Shown one piece after another: positions 1-8,121 of a DNA stretch of 64,000 bases. A program made the position numbers and the translations under genes. This DNA is from Micromonospora rhizosphaerae. GTDB lineage: Bacteria > Actinomycetota > Actinomycetes > Mycobacteriales > Micromonosporaceae. Position 1 is the stretch's first letter; every line of letters begins with the position of its first letter. The stretch is from assembly GCF_900091465.1 (NCBI RefSeq), contig NZ_FMHV01000002.1, positions 930,001-994,000 on the forward strand, in the 5' to 3' direction. The notes under the pieces were generated by a model. The model did no database searches and had not been told where the DNA came from. It saw nothing but the letters and a program-made list of their open reading frames with translations.

Positions 1-27
1 TAGCGTCCGGTCCGCCAACCGTGCCAG

Positions 28-462
28 CTAATTCGTGACGTACAGGTGGCGGAGCATGACCTTCTCCGGCCACGCGTCGTCCACTCGGTACAGCCATCTC
101 GAGTACGGCGTCTCGTGCACCTTGAGCAGGCCACGAGCGGCGCGCCGGACCGACATGTCCAGGTCACGCAACTCAGCTTAGGAGACCCAGGTACTTCCGT
201 GAACCGCGCTGTCCGCGCGGGCGATGTCGTCGTAGTCGGCGCGCACGGCCGTCGACACGCCGGCCGGCAGCCCGCGGTCAGCAGCGACCGGCTCCCAACC
301 GATCCAGTTGCGAACACCGAACAGGCAGCCGAATGCCAGGTAGTCGCTATCGGCGTAGAGCGGGCAGAGCTCCATGCACGGCGACCACGGCTCTCCCTCG
401 TACGAAGGATGACTAGCAGGAGGATGAACGACCTCGATGAAGCCGTAGATGTCGGTTGACAC
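28..462 (-). pseudogene. Hypothetical protein gene with in-frame stop
   Basis: Starting at 462 the frame reads 94 residues beginning MSTDIYGFIEV and meets TAA at 178-180. The same frame then stays open for 50 further codons to TAG at 28-30, and the continuation (AELRDLD, then RVDDAWPE) reads like protein. The N-terminal part resembles a small actinomycete family of unknown function with an FGCLFGVRN core and a TWxxWAEL segment; here the stop falls exactly where that Trp would be, giving TWVS-stop-AEL. The family resemblance is from memory. The gene is therefore probably inactivated by a nonsense change. The alternative is a genuine 94-residue protein. No function is known. Confidence 0.6.
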
Positions 463-521
463 GGGCGACAGCGTAGGCGGCTTGCATCCGGCTGGCGCGC
501 AGGTTCAGTTGGCCTGGTACG

Positions 522-556
522 ACGATGGCCCCGGCGGTCAGCGCCGGGGCCATCGT
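522..556 (-). terminator. Intrinsic terminator-like hairpin
   Basis: Perfect 15-bp inverted repeat (ACGATGGCCCCGGCG and its complement) with a 5-base loop, 13 bases beyond the stop of the DUF397 gene. There is no U-tract, as is usual in high-GC actinomycetes. It probably ends the XRE-DUF397 transcript. Confidence 0.75.
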
Positions 557-568
557 GGTGCCGTCGAG

Positions 569-754
569 TCAGTGCTGCTTGGCAAAGTTCAGAAAGGCTT
601 GCCAGGTCTGTGGGTCGAAGGTGAGCACCGGGCCGGTCGGGTCCTTGCTGTCGCGGACGCCGACGACGCCGGCCAGGTTGTCGGCCACCTCGACGCAATC
701 GCCCTGGGTGCCGCTGCGGGTGGACTTGCGCCAGGTAGCCCCGATCAGCTTCAT
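569..754 (-). CDS. DUF397 domain protein
   Basis: 61 residues with the DUF397 pattern: WRKSTRSGTQGDCVEVA near the N-terminus, VGVRDSKDPTGPVL in the middle and a final W-x-x-F segment. The ATG at 754 was chosen because it overlaps the stop of the XRE gene (ATGA) and puts the domain at the usual place; an upstream in-frame start at 826 would only add unrelated residues. DUF397 proteins are small partners of DUF5753 XRE regulators in actinomycetes, where such pairs behave like regulator/antagonist modules affecting development or secondary metabolism. That role is inferred from family and context. Translational coupling to the upstream XRE gene is visible in the sequence. Confidence 0.9.
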   Translation of the reverse strand: MKLIGATWRKSTRSGTQGDCVEVADNLAGVVGVRDSKDPTGPVLTFDPQTWQAFLNFAKQH

Positions 755-1548
755 GACGTCATCACTTCCTTCATCAGCTCGATCGACTGCCGGCGAGACA
801 GGGCCTCGCTGCGAACGCTCTCCCACCGCGACAGCAGGATAGCCACATCCTCATCGTTGTCGACCACTACGCCGCCGAGCTGGTTCTCCAGGTGACCGAC
901 CCATCCGCCGTCGCTGCCACGAGCCAACGCGAATGGGCCGACCAGTCCGACGTGCATGGTGACCTCAGTCGGAACGATGTGGACGTGGATGTGTGGACGC
1001 TCGGCGCACTCGATCAGATGCGCGAGCTGATCCGTCATGAGCCCTCGGAAGCCCTCGTCGGCCCGGCGGAGGACGGTCTCCTCGATCACTGCAACGTACT
1101 TCGGGCGATCGGGGCTGGAGAGGATGGACTGCCTGTCCATCCGGACCGATAGCCGCCTCTCCAACTCGTCGTCGCAGATCATGTCGTCCGTCCGGATCAC
1201 CGCGCGGGCGTAGTTCTCGGTCTGTAGCAGCCCGGGGACGAGTGTGGGCTGATAGCACCGCATCTGCTGTGCCTGCCGCTCCGCCTCCAGCCATGGCCGG
1301 AACCAGCTCGGCTGCCCGTCCCGCTCAGCCAGCTTGAGCAGAGACGTCAACAGGGCACCCGTCCCCAGCACCTCGTCCGCCCGCTTGAGGAAGAACCGGT
1401 CGAGCGGCCGCTGCCCCAGCTCGATGGCGGATACCTGGGAACCCGAGAAGTGGACGAGTTTCCCGAACTCCTCCTGGCTCAGGTCGGCGTTCAGCCGCAG
1501 GCGCCGGAGTTGTGCCCGGATCAGCTCCGCGGTCGGCTCACCTTCCAC
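751..1548 (-). CDS. XRE-family regulator with DUF5753 domain
   Basis: 265 residues from a GTG at 1548 preceded by GGAGGAAGA; an in-frame ATG at 1587 would lack a good ribosome site. Residues about 8-65 form a Cro/C1-type helix-turn-helix (LSQEEFGKLVHFSGSQVSAIE). The rest is DUF5753, including the typical PTLVPGLLQTENYARAV and RMDRQSIL segments. It probably binds DNA as a dimer and works with the DUF397 partner encoded by the overlapping downstream gene. The divergent small genes from 1766 may be under its control (inference). A second pair of the same kind lies at 33809-34881, so the window holds two such modules. Confidence 0.92.
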   Translation of the reverse strand: MEGEPTAELIRAQLRRLRLNADLSQEEFGKLVHFSGSQVSAIELGQRPLDRFFLKRADEVLGTGALLTSLLKLAERDGQPSWFRPWLEAERQAQQMRCYQPTLVPGLLQTENYARAVIRTDDMICDDELERRLSVRMDRQSILSSPDRPKYVAVIEETVLRRADEGFRGLMTDQLAHLIECAERPHIHVHIVPTEVTMHVGLVGPFALARGSDGGWVGHLENQLGGVVVDNDEDVAILLSRWESVRSEALSRRQSIELMKEVMTS

Positions 1549-1765
1549 TCTTCCTCCACAGTTTTCCCGGAGTCTCCACCGCCCCACCGGGCGGACGGAT
1601 CAGCCGACCAGGCCTCGCCACGAGCAGCATCGATGCCTTCCGAGAGTAGTTCCGTCCTAACCAGACTGTCACGCAGCGGGCCGCCTCCCGTCCGGCCCGC
1701 TCCGGGCCGCCCGTGAATCCCCGTGCACGGGCGGTCCCGGCCCGTACGTCTTAGAGGAGGTCGAG
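1549..1765. promoter_or_regulatory. Divergent intergenic region
   Basis: 217 bases between the XRE gene and the small-gene pair. It must hold both promoters and carries strong ribosome sites at each edge. I see no clear palindromic operator and no convincing small gene. Confidence 0.35.
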
Positions 1766-1957
1766 ATGCGCAACCCGATCCGCTGGCTCTCGTGTCGGAT
1801 CGCCGTCCCACCGCCAGCGCTGCCCCGGCCGGGCCGTGGCACCAACCTGCCGGACTGGATGCGCGAGCCGACCCGTGCCTTTCCGGCGATGGAGCCGGGT
1901 CGGGTCGGCCGGCTCACCCCGGCTCAGGAGTGGCGCGCCAACGGGGGTCGGTGGTGA
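1766..1957 (+). CDS. Small conserved protein, unknown function
   Basis: 63 residues beginning MRNPIRWLSCR and ending LTPAQEWRANGGRW. A strong ribosome site (GAGGAGG) precedes the ATG. Short proteins with an arginine-rich start and an LTPxQxWR ending are, from memory, common beside XRE regulators in Micromonosporaceae. The stop overlaps the start of the next gene (GTGA), so the two are translated together. No membrane segment or catalytic motif is visible. Confidence 0.65.
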   Translation: MRNPIRWLSCRIAVPPPALPRPGRGTNLPDWMREPTRAFPAMEPGRVGRLTPAQEWRANGGRW

Positions 1958-2301
1958 CCTACCCCGAGCTCCCCGTGCCCCGCCTCGGGCCGTACCCCGA
2001 TCGGCCGCGGGCGTACCCGCCGGGTCATCCGCCGCACCTGCCGATCCGCCCGCTGTGGGTGTGCCGGGCCTGCGGGCTGCCGTGGCCGTGCGCCGAGGCC
2101 CGGCTGCTCCTCAGGGTCGAGTACGACGACAACCCCGTAGACCTGGCCGTCTACCTTTCCGGGCTCTACCACGAGGCGACCCACGACCTGCTCCGGCTGA
2201 ACCCGCACGATGGCCCGACCCCACGCGAGCTGTTCGAGCGGTTCGTCGCCTGGGGTCCGTACCGGAGGGCGGTGGTCGAGCCACCGAACGCCGACCGTTG
2301 A
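1954..2301 (+). CDS. Small conserved protein with WVCRACGLPWPC motif
   Basis: 115 residues from a GTG at 1954 overlapping the previous stop by four bases. The first third is Pro-rich, followed by WVCRACGLPWPCAEARLLL, which has three cysteines and could bind metal, and then a helical stretch (LYHEATHDLLRLN, then LFERFVAWGPYR). The family occurs in Micromonosporaceae downstream of the preceding small gene; its function is unknown and I do not assign one. Metal binding is only suggested by the Cys spacing. Confidence 0.75.
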   Translation: MTYPELPVPRLGPYPDRPRAYPPGHPPHLPIRPLWVCRACGLPWPCAEARLLLRVEYDDNPVDLAVYLSGLYHEATHDLLRLNPHDGPTPRELFERFVAWGPYRRAVVEPPNADR

Positions 2302-2450
2302 GCCGACCGGGCCCGACGATTGCGGACCCGCGCGAGCCGATTCGCCGGTGTCGGATTTTCTGCAGAGATACCGGCAACCACGGTGCGGCAGGGTGGCGTC
2401 TGGGGAGGCATCACGCTGATGCACCACCTGACCTCAAGGATCGGCTCGTG

Positions 2451-2981
2451 ATGGACCCTCTCCTGAGTGAGTTCGACTCGTTCGTGCGTACCCGTACGCC
2501 CGCACTGCTGCGCTCGGCGTACCTGCTCACCGGCGATCAGCACCTGGCCGAGGATCTCGTCCAGTCCGCGCTGGCCAGGACCCACCGGTCGTGGAACCGG
2601 CTGCACGACAGCGGGAACGCCGAGGCGTACACCCGCAGGACCATGTACCACCTGCAGGTTTCCTGGTGGCGCCGGCGCCGGGTGGCCGAGTCGATGCCGG
2701 GGGACCTACCCGAGCCGCGCGGAGGCGACCCGGCCGCCGACCACGCCCACCAGACCACGCTGAGGCTCACCTTGCGGGCCGCTCTGCAGAAGCTCTCCGC
2801 CAAGCAGCGGGCCGTGCTGATCCTGCGGTTCTTCGAGGACCGCACCGAGGCCGAGGCCGCCGAGCTGCTCGGCGTCACCGTCGGCACCGTGAAGAGCCAG
2901 ACCGCCAGGGCGCTCGCGAAGCTGCGCACCGTCGCCCCGGAACTTGCCGAGCTGTACGTCCTGGAAGGAACCACCCGATGA
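2451..2981 (+). CDS. SigE-family ECF RNA polymerase sigma factor
   Basis: 176 residues. Sigma region 2 spans about 5-75 (SAYLLTGDQHLAEDLVQSAL, then RRTMYHLQVSWWRRRR) and region 4 about 105-160 (LSAKQRAVLILRFFEDRTEAEAAE, then VGTVKSQTARALAKLR). The acidic tail after region 4 and the LRSAYLLTGD opening fit the actinobacterial SigE family. The ATG at 2451 has AAGGA 10 bases upstream. The stop overlaps the next start (ATGA), coupling it to a membrane-anchored propeller protein that probably controls it. No zinc-binding anti-sigma motif is encoded nearby. Confidence 0.93.
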   Translation: MDPLLSEFDSFVRTRTPALLRSAYLLTGDQHLAEDLVQSALARTHRSWNRLHDSGNAEAYTRRTMYHLQVSWWRRRRVAESMPGDLPEPRGGDPAADHAHQTTLRLTLRAALQKLSAKQRAVLILRFFEDRTEAEAAELLGVTVGTVKSQTARALAKLRTVAPELAELYVLEGTTR

Positions 2982-4114
2982 ACCACGACCGCCTCCGGCT
3001 CGACCTGGCCGCCCTGGCCGACGAGGTCACCCCGGTCGACCTGCGGGACCGGGCCCTGCGTACCTCGAGGCGGCTCGGCATCCAGCGGGCCGTCGCCACC
3101 TCCGCCGCCGCCCTGGTGGTGCTGGCCGCCGCGACCGGGACCGCGCTCGCCATCCGGCCGAACGGGCAGCCCCCCGCGCCCCAGCCGGCCGGCCCGTCGG
3201 TCACCAGCACCTGGCCCCCGGTCGAGGTCACCCCGACGCCGGCGCCCTCGCGGGCGTCCACCGAGCCGAGCGGCAGCCCCAGCACGTCGACGGCCACGCC
3301 GCCGTCCGTGCTCACCGGCACCCGGTACTACCTGGAGAAGACGTCCCCCGAGGCCCGGATTCACGCGATCCGGGGCCGCTCGGACCAGGTGGTCTACCGG
3401 ATCGCGGCCCCCACCTGGGGCTGCGAGCTCAACACCGTCACCATCTCGCCGGACGGAAAGCGGGTGGCCTGGGTGCAGGACAGCACAGACGGCGGCATCA
3501 CCGGCGTGCTCCTGCTCGGTGCGCCGGGGCAACCGTCCTCGCGCACGCTGCTGAGCGGGGTGACCTGCGTGGACAGCAACGCGCTGGTCTGGAAGGGCAA
3601 CGACCACCTGATGGTCCGCCAGCGCCTCCGCCCGGTGCTCATCGACGTGGCGGCCGGCAAGCCGGTCGGCGGCGACCCGGGCCAGGAGACCGACCGGTGC
3701 TGGTCGGTGGACGGGCGGTGGCTCGCGGCGAAGAGCGACGGCAAGCCGTACGTGACCGACGGGCAGACCACCCGCACCTTCCGCTACACGCCACCAGCGG
3801 AGGAGGCGGCGAAGTGGGGCGGCTGGCGCGCCCGCAGCGTCTCGCTGGACGGCCGATACGTCTCCATCGGCTGGGTCGGCACCGACCCGTCCCGCCGGGA
3901 CGGCAGCTTCACGGTCGTGGACACCGTCACCAGCAAGGTCATTGATCTCCCGGTCTCCGGCAAGGTCGAGAGCATCCAGTTCACCGCGGACTTTCGGGTG
4001 CTGGTGCGGCAGGCGGCCCGGATCGTGGTGCTGGACTCCGGCTTCCGCAAGCTCGGCGAGGTGGCGGAGCCGCGGGACGTGCAGAAGCTGACCCTGCTGG
4101 CCTACGTGCCCTGA
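2978..4114 (+). CDS. Membrane-anchored beta-propeller protein coupled to sigma factor
   Basis: 378 residues. A short cytoplasmic part (1-36), one membrane helix (about 37-57, ALVVLAAATGTALAI), a Pro/Ser/Thr linker (about 60-107), then an extracellular domain with repeated beta-propeller signatures such as ISPDGKRVAWVQD, SVDGRWLAAKSDG and SLDGRYVSIGWVG (WD40-like/TolB type). It overlaps the sigma gene by four bases. The short N-terminus lacks the HxxxCxxC motif of zinc anti-sigma factors, so sigma control through it is an inference from coupling. The second sigma/propeller pair at 17042-18825 has the same plan. Confidence 0.8.
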   Translation: MNHDRLRLDLAALADEVTPVDLRDRALRTSRRLGIQRAVATSAAALVVLAAATGTALAIRPNGQPPAPQPAGPSVTSTWPPVEVTPTPAPSRASTEPSGSPSTSTATPPSVLTGTRYYLEKTSPEARIHAIRGRSDQVVYRIAAPTWGCELNTVTISPDGKRVAWVQDSTDGGITGVLLLGAPGQPSSRTLLSGVTCVDSNALVWKGNDHLMVRQRLRPVLIDVAAGKPVGGDPGQETDRCWSVDGRWLAAKSDGKPYVTDGQTTRTFRYTPPAEEAAKWGGWRARSVSLDGRYVSIGWVGTDPSRRDGSFTVVDTVTSKVIDLPVSGKVESIQFTADFRVLVRQAARIVVLDSGFRKLGEVAEPRDVQKLTLLAYVP

Positions 4115-4129
4115 CCGATCGCAAAGCTT

Positions 4130-4164
4130 GGGGCCGGACGGGCACTTGTCGCCCGTCCGGCCCC
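4130..4164 (+). terminator. Strong intrinsic terminator hairpin
   Basis: Perfect 14-bp inverted repeat (GGGGCCGGACGGGC) with a 7-base loop, 15 bases after the stop of the propeller gene. Confidence 0.85.
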
Positions 4165-4305
4165 CGCGCCGCGCCTGCCGCGCTGCCCCGACTCCCATCT
4201 GCGGCGTGGGCCGCGCCACGTCCGGACGCGGCGGGCGCCCGTCGACCACCTGTGGTGCCAGAATGGCCGACACCGATGGGAACCCGGGAACCGGAGGGAC
4301 AACAG

Positions 4306-5073
4306 GTGCGCTGGCGCAGTTTCGTGGCGGTGGGCGACAGCTTCACCGAGGGCATGGACGACGCGTACCCGGACGGCACCTACCGCGGCTGGGCCGACCT
4401 GGTGGCGACCCGGCTGGCCGCCGAGGCCGGCCCGGACTTCGGGTACGCGAACCTGGCGATCCGCGGTCGCCTCTTCCCCAACATCGTCGCCGAGCAGGTG
4501 CCGGCCGCCCTGGCCATGAAGCCGGATCTGATCAGCTTCGCCGCCGGCGGCAACGACGTGCTGCGGCGGACCTTCGACCCCGCCTCCTTCGTCGCCCGCT
4601 TCGACGACGTGGTGGGCGAGCTGCGTTCCGGCGGCGCGGACGTCATCCTCTTCCGGTTCGCCGACGTGATGGCCCGGTTGCCCGGCCAGCGGCTCGTGGC
4701 ACCTCGGGTGACGTTGCTCAACCGGGTCGTGGGGGAGGTCGCGGAGCGGCACGGCGCCATCCTGGTCGACCTGTACGCCGACGACACCTACCTCAACCCG
4801 ATGCTCTGGAGCACCGACCGGCTGCACCTGTCGCCCGCCGGGCACCGGCGGGTCGCCGGGCAGGTGCTCACCGCGCTCGGGGTCGGCTGCGACGAGGAGT
4901 GGCTGATGGTGCCGCCGCACCCGGCGCCGGCCCCGTGGCTCGCCGGGCGCGCCGCCGACCTGCGCTGGGCCGGCCAGCACCTGGCACCCTGGATCAAGCG
5001 CCGGCTGACCGGCCGCTCCTCCGGGGACACGATCACCGCGAAGCGCCCGATGCTCGGCCCGGTCACCGACTAG
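4306..5073 (+). CDS. SGNH/GDSL-family hydrolase
   Basis: 255 residues with the SGNH blocks in order: FVAVGDSFTEG (block I, nucleophile Ser about residue 11), an NLAIRGR segment (block II Gly), FAAGGNDVLR (block III, Asn) and STDRLHLSPAGHR (block V, Asp/His). This supports an esterase or lipase-like hydrolase. There is no signal peptide, so it should be cytosolic. The GTG at 4306 sits 7 bases after GGAGGG; upstream in-frame starts at 4252 lack this. The substrate is unknown; related actinobacterial enzymes include acyl-CoA thioesterase-like and lipid esterases. It stands alone between a terminator and the aminotransferase gene. Confidence 0.9.
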   Translation: MRWRSFVAVGDSFTEGMDDAYPDGTYRGWADLVATRLAAEAGPDFGYANLAIRGRLFPNIVAEQVPAALAMKPDLISFAAGGNDVLRRTFDPASFVARFDDVVGELRSGGADVILFRFADVMARLPGQRLVAPRVTLLNRVVGEVAERHGAILVDLYADDTYLNPMLWSTDRLHLSPAGHRRVAGQVLTALGVGCDEEWLMVPPHPAPAPWLAGRAADLRWAGQHLAPWIKRRLTGRSSGDTITAKRPMLGPVTD

Positions 5074-5154
5074 CGGGCGGACGATCCACGCGAGTCCGTC
5101 GGACCTGAGCGCCCGGTGACCCGTTCGTGACGTAGCCGGCGGACGATCGAGGGC

Positions 5155-6450
5155 ATGCAGTTCAGCCGACGAAGCCTGCTGGGCGCGACAGCGGCTGCCG
5201 GGATAACCGGCGTGACCACGAGCTGCGAGCCGGACCGACGGGAGTCCGGCGGCACGCCCGCCTTCGACCCGGCCAGCTGGGACAGCGTACGGGCGCAGTT
5301 CGCGCTCGACCCTGGCCGGGCGCACCTGGCCACCTTCGTCTTCGCGGCCCACCCCGCGCCGGTCCGCGCGGCCGTCACCGCGCACCGGGACGGGCTCGAC
5401 CGGGACGCGGTCGGCTACCTGGCCGCCAACGAGGAACGGCTGGACGAGGCTGTCCTCCGGGGGGCTGCCGACCACCTCGACACCAGCCCGGACCAGATCG
5501 CCCTCACCGACTCGACCACGATGGGCCTCGGGCTGCTCTATACGGGGCTGCGGCTGCGGCCCGGCGACGAGGTGCTCACCACCGAGCACGACTTCTACGC
5601 CACGCACGAGTCGTTGCGGCTGCGGGCCGAGCGGGACGGGGTGACCGTGCGCCGGGTACGCCTCTACCGCGACCCGGCGGTGACCACCGTCGACGAGATC
5701 GTCGCCAACCTCGCGGCGGCCGTCACCACCCGCACCCGCGTCGTCGCGCTCACCTGGGTGCACTCCAGCACCGGAGTGAAGCTGCCGATCCGGCAGCTCG
5801 CCGAGGCGGTTCGGGCACGCAGTCCGGAGGCACTGGTCTGCGTGGACGGGGTGCACGGCTTCGGTGCCGAGGCGGTGACCCCGGCCCAGCTCGGCTGTGA
5901 CGTACTAATTTCGGGCTGCCACAAGTGGCTGCTCGGACCGCGCGGCACCGGACTCGGGTGGGGGAGTGAGCGGGCGTGGAACCGGATGACGCCGGTCATC
6001 GCCACCTTCGATCGGCGCAGCATCGGCCACTGGCTGTTCGGGGATGGTGGCGCGCCGCCAACGCCCGCGGGGCCCGCGCACACGCCCGGGGGCTACCACA
6101 CCTTCGAGCACCGGTGGGCTCTGGCCGAGGCGTTCGAGTTCCACCGGCGGATCGGGCCGGAGCGGATCGCCTCGCGGACCCGCGAACTGGCCGACCGGCT
6201 CAAGGAGGGCCTCTCCGGTATCAGCGGGCTGCGACTGGTGACGCCGCGCTCGGCCGAGCTCTCCGCCGGCATCGTCTGCTGCGACGTGACCGACCTGCCG
6301 ATCGGTGAGGCGGTGGGCCGACTCCACGCCGCCGGAGTGACCGCCAGCAGCACCCCGTACAACCCCTCCCACCTGCGGTTCGGGGCGACCATCGCGAACA
6401 GCCCCGAGGATGTCGACGCGGCGATACGGGCGGTTCGTGGGCTGGTCTGA
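5155..6450 (+). CDS. Exported class V aminotransferase (PLP-dependent)
   Basis: 431 residues. The N-terminus has a twin-arginine motif (FSRRSLLG), a hydrophobic stretch and a Cys at residue 24, suggesting Tat export and possibly lipidation. The catalytic part is a fold-type I class V aminotransferase related to isopenicillin N epimerase: the PLP lysine is K257 in ISGCHKWLLGPRGTG, preceded by the VDGVHGFG aspartate that holds the pyridine nitrogen. PLP enzymes outside the cytoplasm are uncommon but this Tat-class V family is known in actinomycetes. The substrate cannot be told. Only a weak ribosome site (GAGGG) precedes the ATG. Confidence 0.9.
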   Translation: MQFSRRSLLGATAAAGITGVTTSCEPDRRESGGTPAFDPASWDSVRAQFALDPGRAHLATFVFAAHPAPVRAAVTAHRDGLDRDAVGYLAANEERLDEAVLRGAADHLDTSPDQIALTDSTTMGLGLLYTGLRLRPGDEVLTTEHDFYATHESLRLRAERDGVTVRRVRLYRDPAVTTVDEIVANLAAAVTTRTRVVALTWVHSSTGVKLPIRQLAEAVRARSPEALVCVDGVHGFGAEAVTPAQLGCDVLISGCHKWLLGPRGTGLGWGSERAWNRMTPVIATFDRRSIGHWLFGDGGAPPTPAGPAHTPGGYHTFEHRWALAEAFEFHRRIGPERIASRTRELADRLKEGLSGISGLRLVTPRSAELSAGIVCCDVTDLPIGEAVGRLHAAGVTASSTPYNPSHLRFGATIANSPEDVDAAIRAVRGLV

Positions 6451-6474
6451 GCTTTGCCGCGTACCTTGGGCTTC

Positions 6475-7377
6475 ATGCCAGTGCCCAGCGATCCGAATCC
6501 CCGCCTCAAGTCGTACGCCGACCCGCAGCGCCTGGTCACCACGGAGTGGCTGGCCGAGCACCTCGGCGACGAGGGCCTCGTCGTGGTGGAGTCCGACGAG
6601 GACGTGCTGCTCTACGACACCGGTCACATCCCGGGCGCCGTCAAGGTCGACTGGCACACCGAGCTGAACGACCAGGTGACCCGGGACTACCTGGACGCGA
6701 AGAGCTTCGCCGAGCTCTGCGCCGCCAAGGGCATCGGTCGGGACGACACGGTGGTCTTCTACGGCGACAACTTCAACTGGTGGGCCGCGTACGCCCTCTG
6801 GGTCTTCTCGCTCTTCGGCCACCCCGACGTGCGGCTGCTCGACGGTGGCCGGCAGAAGTGGATGGCCGAGGGGCGCGAGCTGACCAAGGAGAAGGTGACC
6901 CGCCCGCCCGCCGAGTACCCGGTGCCGCAGCGGAACGACGCGCCGCTCCGGGCCTTCCGCGAGGAGGTGATGGCGCACATCGCCGCCGGTCGACCGCTGG
7001 TCGACGTCCGCTCGCCGGGCGAGTACACCGGCGAGATGCTGCACATGCCGGACTATCCGCAGGAGGGCGCGTTGCGCGGCGGGCACATCCCGGGCGCGGT
7101 CAACAAGCCGTGGAAGTCCGCCGCGAACGACGACGGCACCTTCAAGTCCCCGGACGAGCTACGCGCCATCTACGCCGATCAGCTCGGGTTGAGCCCGAGC
7201 GACGACGTGATCGCGTACTGCCGGATCGGGGAGCGGTCCAGCCACACCTGGTTCGTGCTGCGGCACCTGCTGGGCTATCCGCAGGTGCGCAACTACGACG
7301 GCTCGTGGACCGAGTGGGGCAACCTGGTCCGGGCCCCCGTCGCGAGGGGCGACCAGCCGGGCGGCATCGCCGGCTGA
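6475..7377 (+). CDS. Thiosulfate sulfurtransferase (tandem rhodanese)
   Basis: 300 residues with two rhodanese domains. The N-terminal one (about 15-135) is inactive-looking, with FYGDNFNW where the active loop would be. The C-terminal one (about 160-285) has the six-residue active loop CRIGER, with the persulfide-forming cysteine after VIAY. This is the standard architecture of actinobacterial sulfurtransferases (CysA/SseA type), which move sulfane sulfur to cyanide or other acceptors. The ATG at 6475 lies 8 bases after TACCTT, so the mRNA may be leaderless; a start at 6454 would run into the preceding stop region. Confidence 0.93.
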   Translation: MPVPSDPNPRLKSYADPQRLVTTEWLAEHLGDEGLVVVESDEDVLLYDTGHIPGAVKVDWHTELNDQVTRDYLDAKSFAELCAAKGIGRDDTVVFYGDNFNWWAAYALWVFSLFGHPDVRLLDGGRQKWMAEGRELTKEKVTRPPAEYPVPQRNDAPLRAFREEVMAHIAAGRPLVDVRSPGEYTGEMLHMPDYPQEGALRGGHIPGAVNKPWKSAANDDGTFKSPDELRAIYADQLGLSPSDDVIAYCRIGERSSHTWFVLRHLLGYPQVRNYDGSWTEWGNLVRAPVARGDQPGGIAG

Positions 7378-7395
7378 CCGCCGTCCCGGTCCAGT

Positions 7396-7428
7396 GAACG
7401 GCCGTGGTCACGCTGACCGCGGCCGTTC
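7396..7428. terminator. Bidirectional terminator between convergent genes
   Basis: Inverted repeat with GAACGGCCG arms extended by GGTCA/TGACC and only one wobble pair, 3-base loop. It lies between the convergent rhodanese and TetR genes and so probably serves both. Confidence 0.85.
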
Positions 7429-7429
7429 G

Positions 7430-8014
7430 TCATGCCGAGGCCGGGGTCGGGCCGGTCAGGTAGCGCTGGACGGTCGGGGCGACCCAGGCGACCAGCTCGG
7501 CCGGGTCCAGGTCGACCACGGGCGGCAGCCGGATGATGTACCGGGTCAGCGCGAGCCCGAGGATCTGGCTGGCCACCAGCCCGGCCCGGCGGGGGGCCTC
7601 GGTCGGGTCGGCGAGCCCGGCCATCGCGGCGGTCAACTGCTCGGCGAAGATCGCGCGCATCCGTTCGGCCGCCCCGGGGCTGGTGGTGGCCGTGCGGACC
7701 AGCGCCGCCAGCGTCTCGTCCCCCTCCCAGCGGTCGAGGAAGTGCCGCACCAGCAGTTCGCCGAGCTGCTCGCGGGGTAGCTCAGCCAGCGCCGGCAGGC
7801 GCAGGTCGAACTCGGCCGCCGCGGCGAAGAGTCCCTCCTTGCTGCCGTAGTAGCGCATCACCATGGACGGGTCGATCCGGGCCTCGGCGGCGATGGCGCG
7901 GATGGTGGAGCGGTCGTATCCGTCGGCGGCGAACCGCTCGCGGGCGGCGCGCAGGATCGCGGCGCGGGTGGCGTCCGAGCGGCGGGCGCGGGTCGGTGCC
8001 GGTTCCGAAGTCAT
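7430..8014 (-). CDS. TetR-family repressor
   Basis: 194 residues. The N-terminal helix-turn-helix (about 14-60) reads ATRAAILRAARERFA and IAAEARIDPSMVMRYYGSKE; the C-terminal ligand domain is typical in length. It is divergent from the FAD monooxygenase at 8122, and the 107-base gap holds several CCAAC/GTTGG half-sites (8014-8102), so it very likely represses both itself and the monooxygenase, relieved by an unknown aromatic or polyketide-like ligand (inference). Confidence 0.92.
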   Translation of the reverse strand: MTSEPAPTRARRSDATRAAILRAARERFAADGYDRSTIRAIAAEARIDPSMVMRYYGSKEGLFAAAAEFDLRLPALAELPREQLGELLVRHFLDRWEGDETLAALVRTATTSPGAAERMRAIFAEQLTAAMAGLADPTEAPRRAGLVASQILGLALTRYIIRLPPVVDLDPAELVAWVAPTVQRYLTGPTPASA

Positions 8015-8102
8015 GCCAACAACTGTAGGCCAACACGCGTTGACATCGCCATGCCGGTCGACCTACTGTTGTCAACAAGCGTTGGCAAACAACTGTTGGC
8101 AC
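8014..8102. promoter_or_regulatory. Multi-site TetR operator region
   Basis: Two imperfect palindromes with the same arms: GGCCAACACGCGTTGACA at 8028-8045 and TGTCAACAAGCGTTGGCA at 8070-8087. Two further half-site pairs sit at the edges, TGCCAACAACTGT at 8014-8026 and ACAACTGTTGGCA at 8090-8102, as inverted copies of each other. The common arm is TGyCAAC/GTTGrCA. The outer copy overlaps the TetR start codon. Confidence 0.75.
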
Positions 8103-8121
8103 TCGCTTCCGGAGGTGGGCC

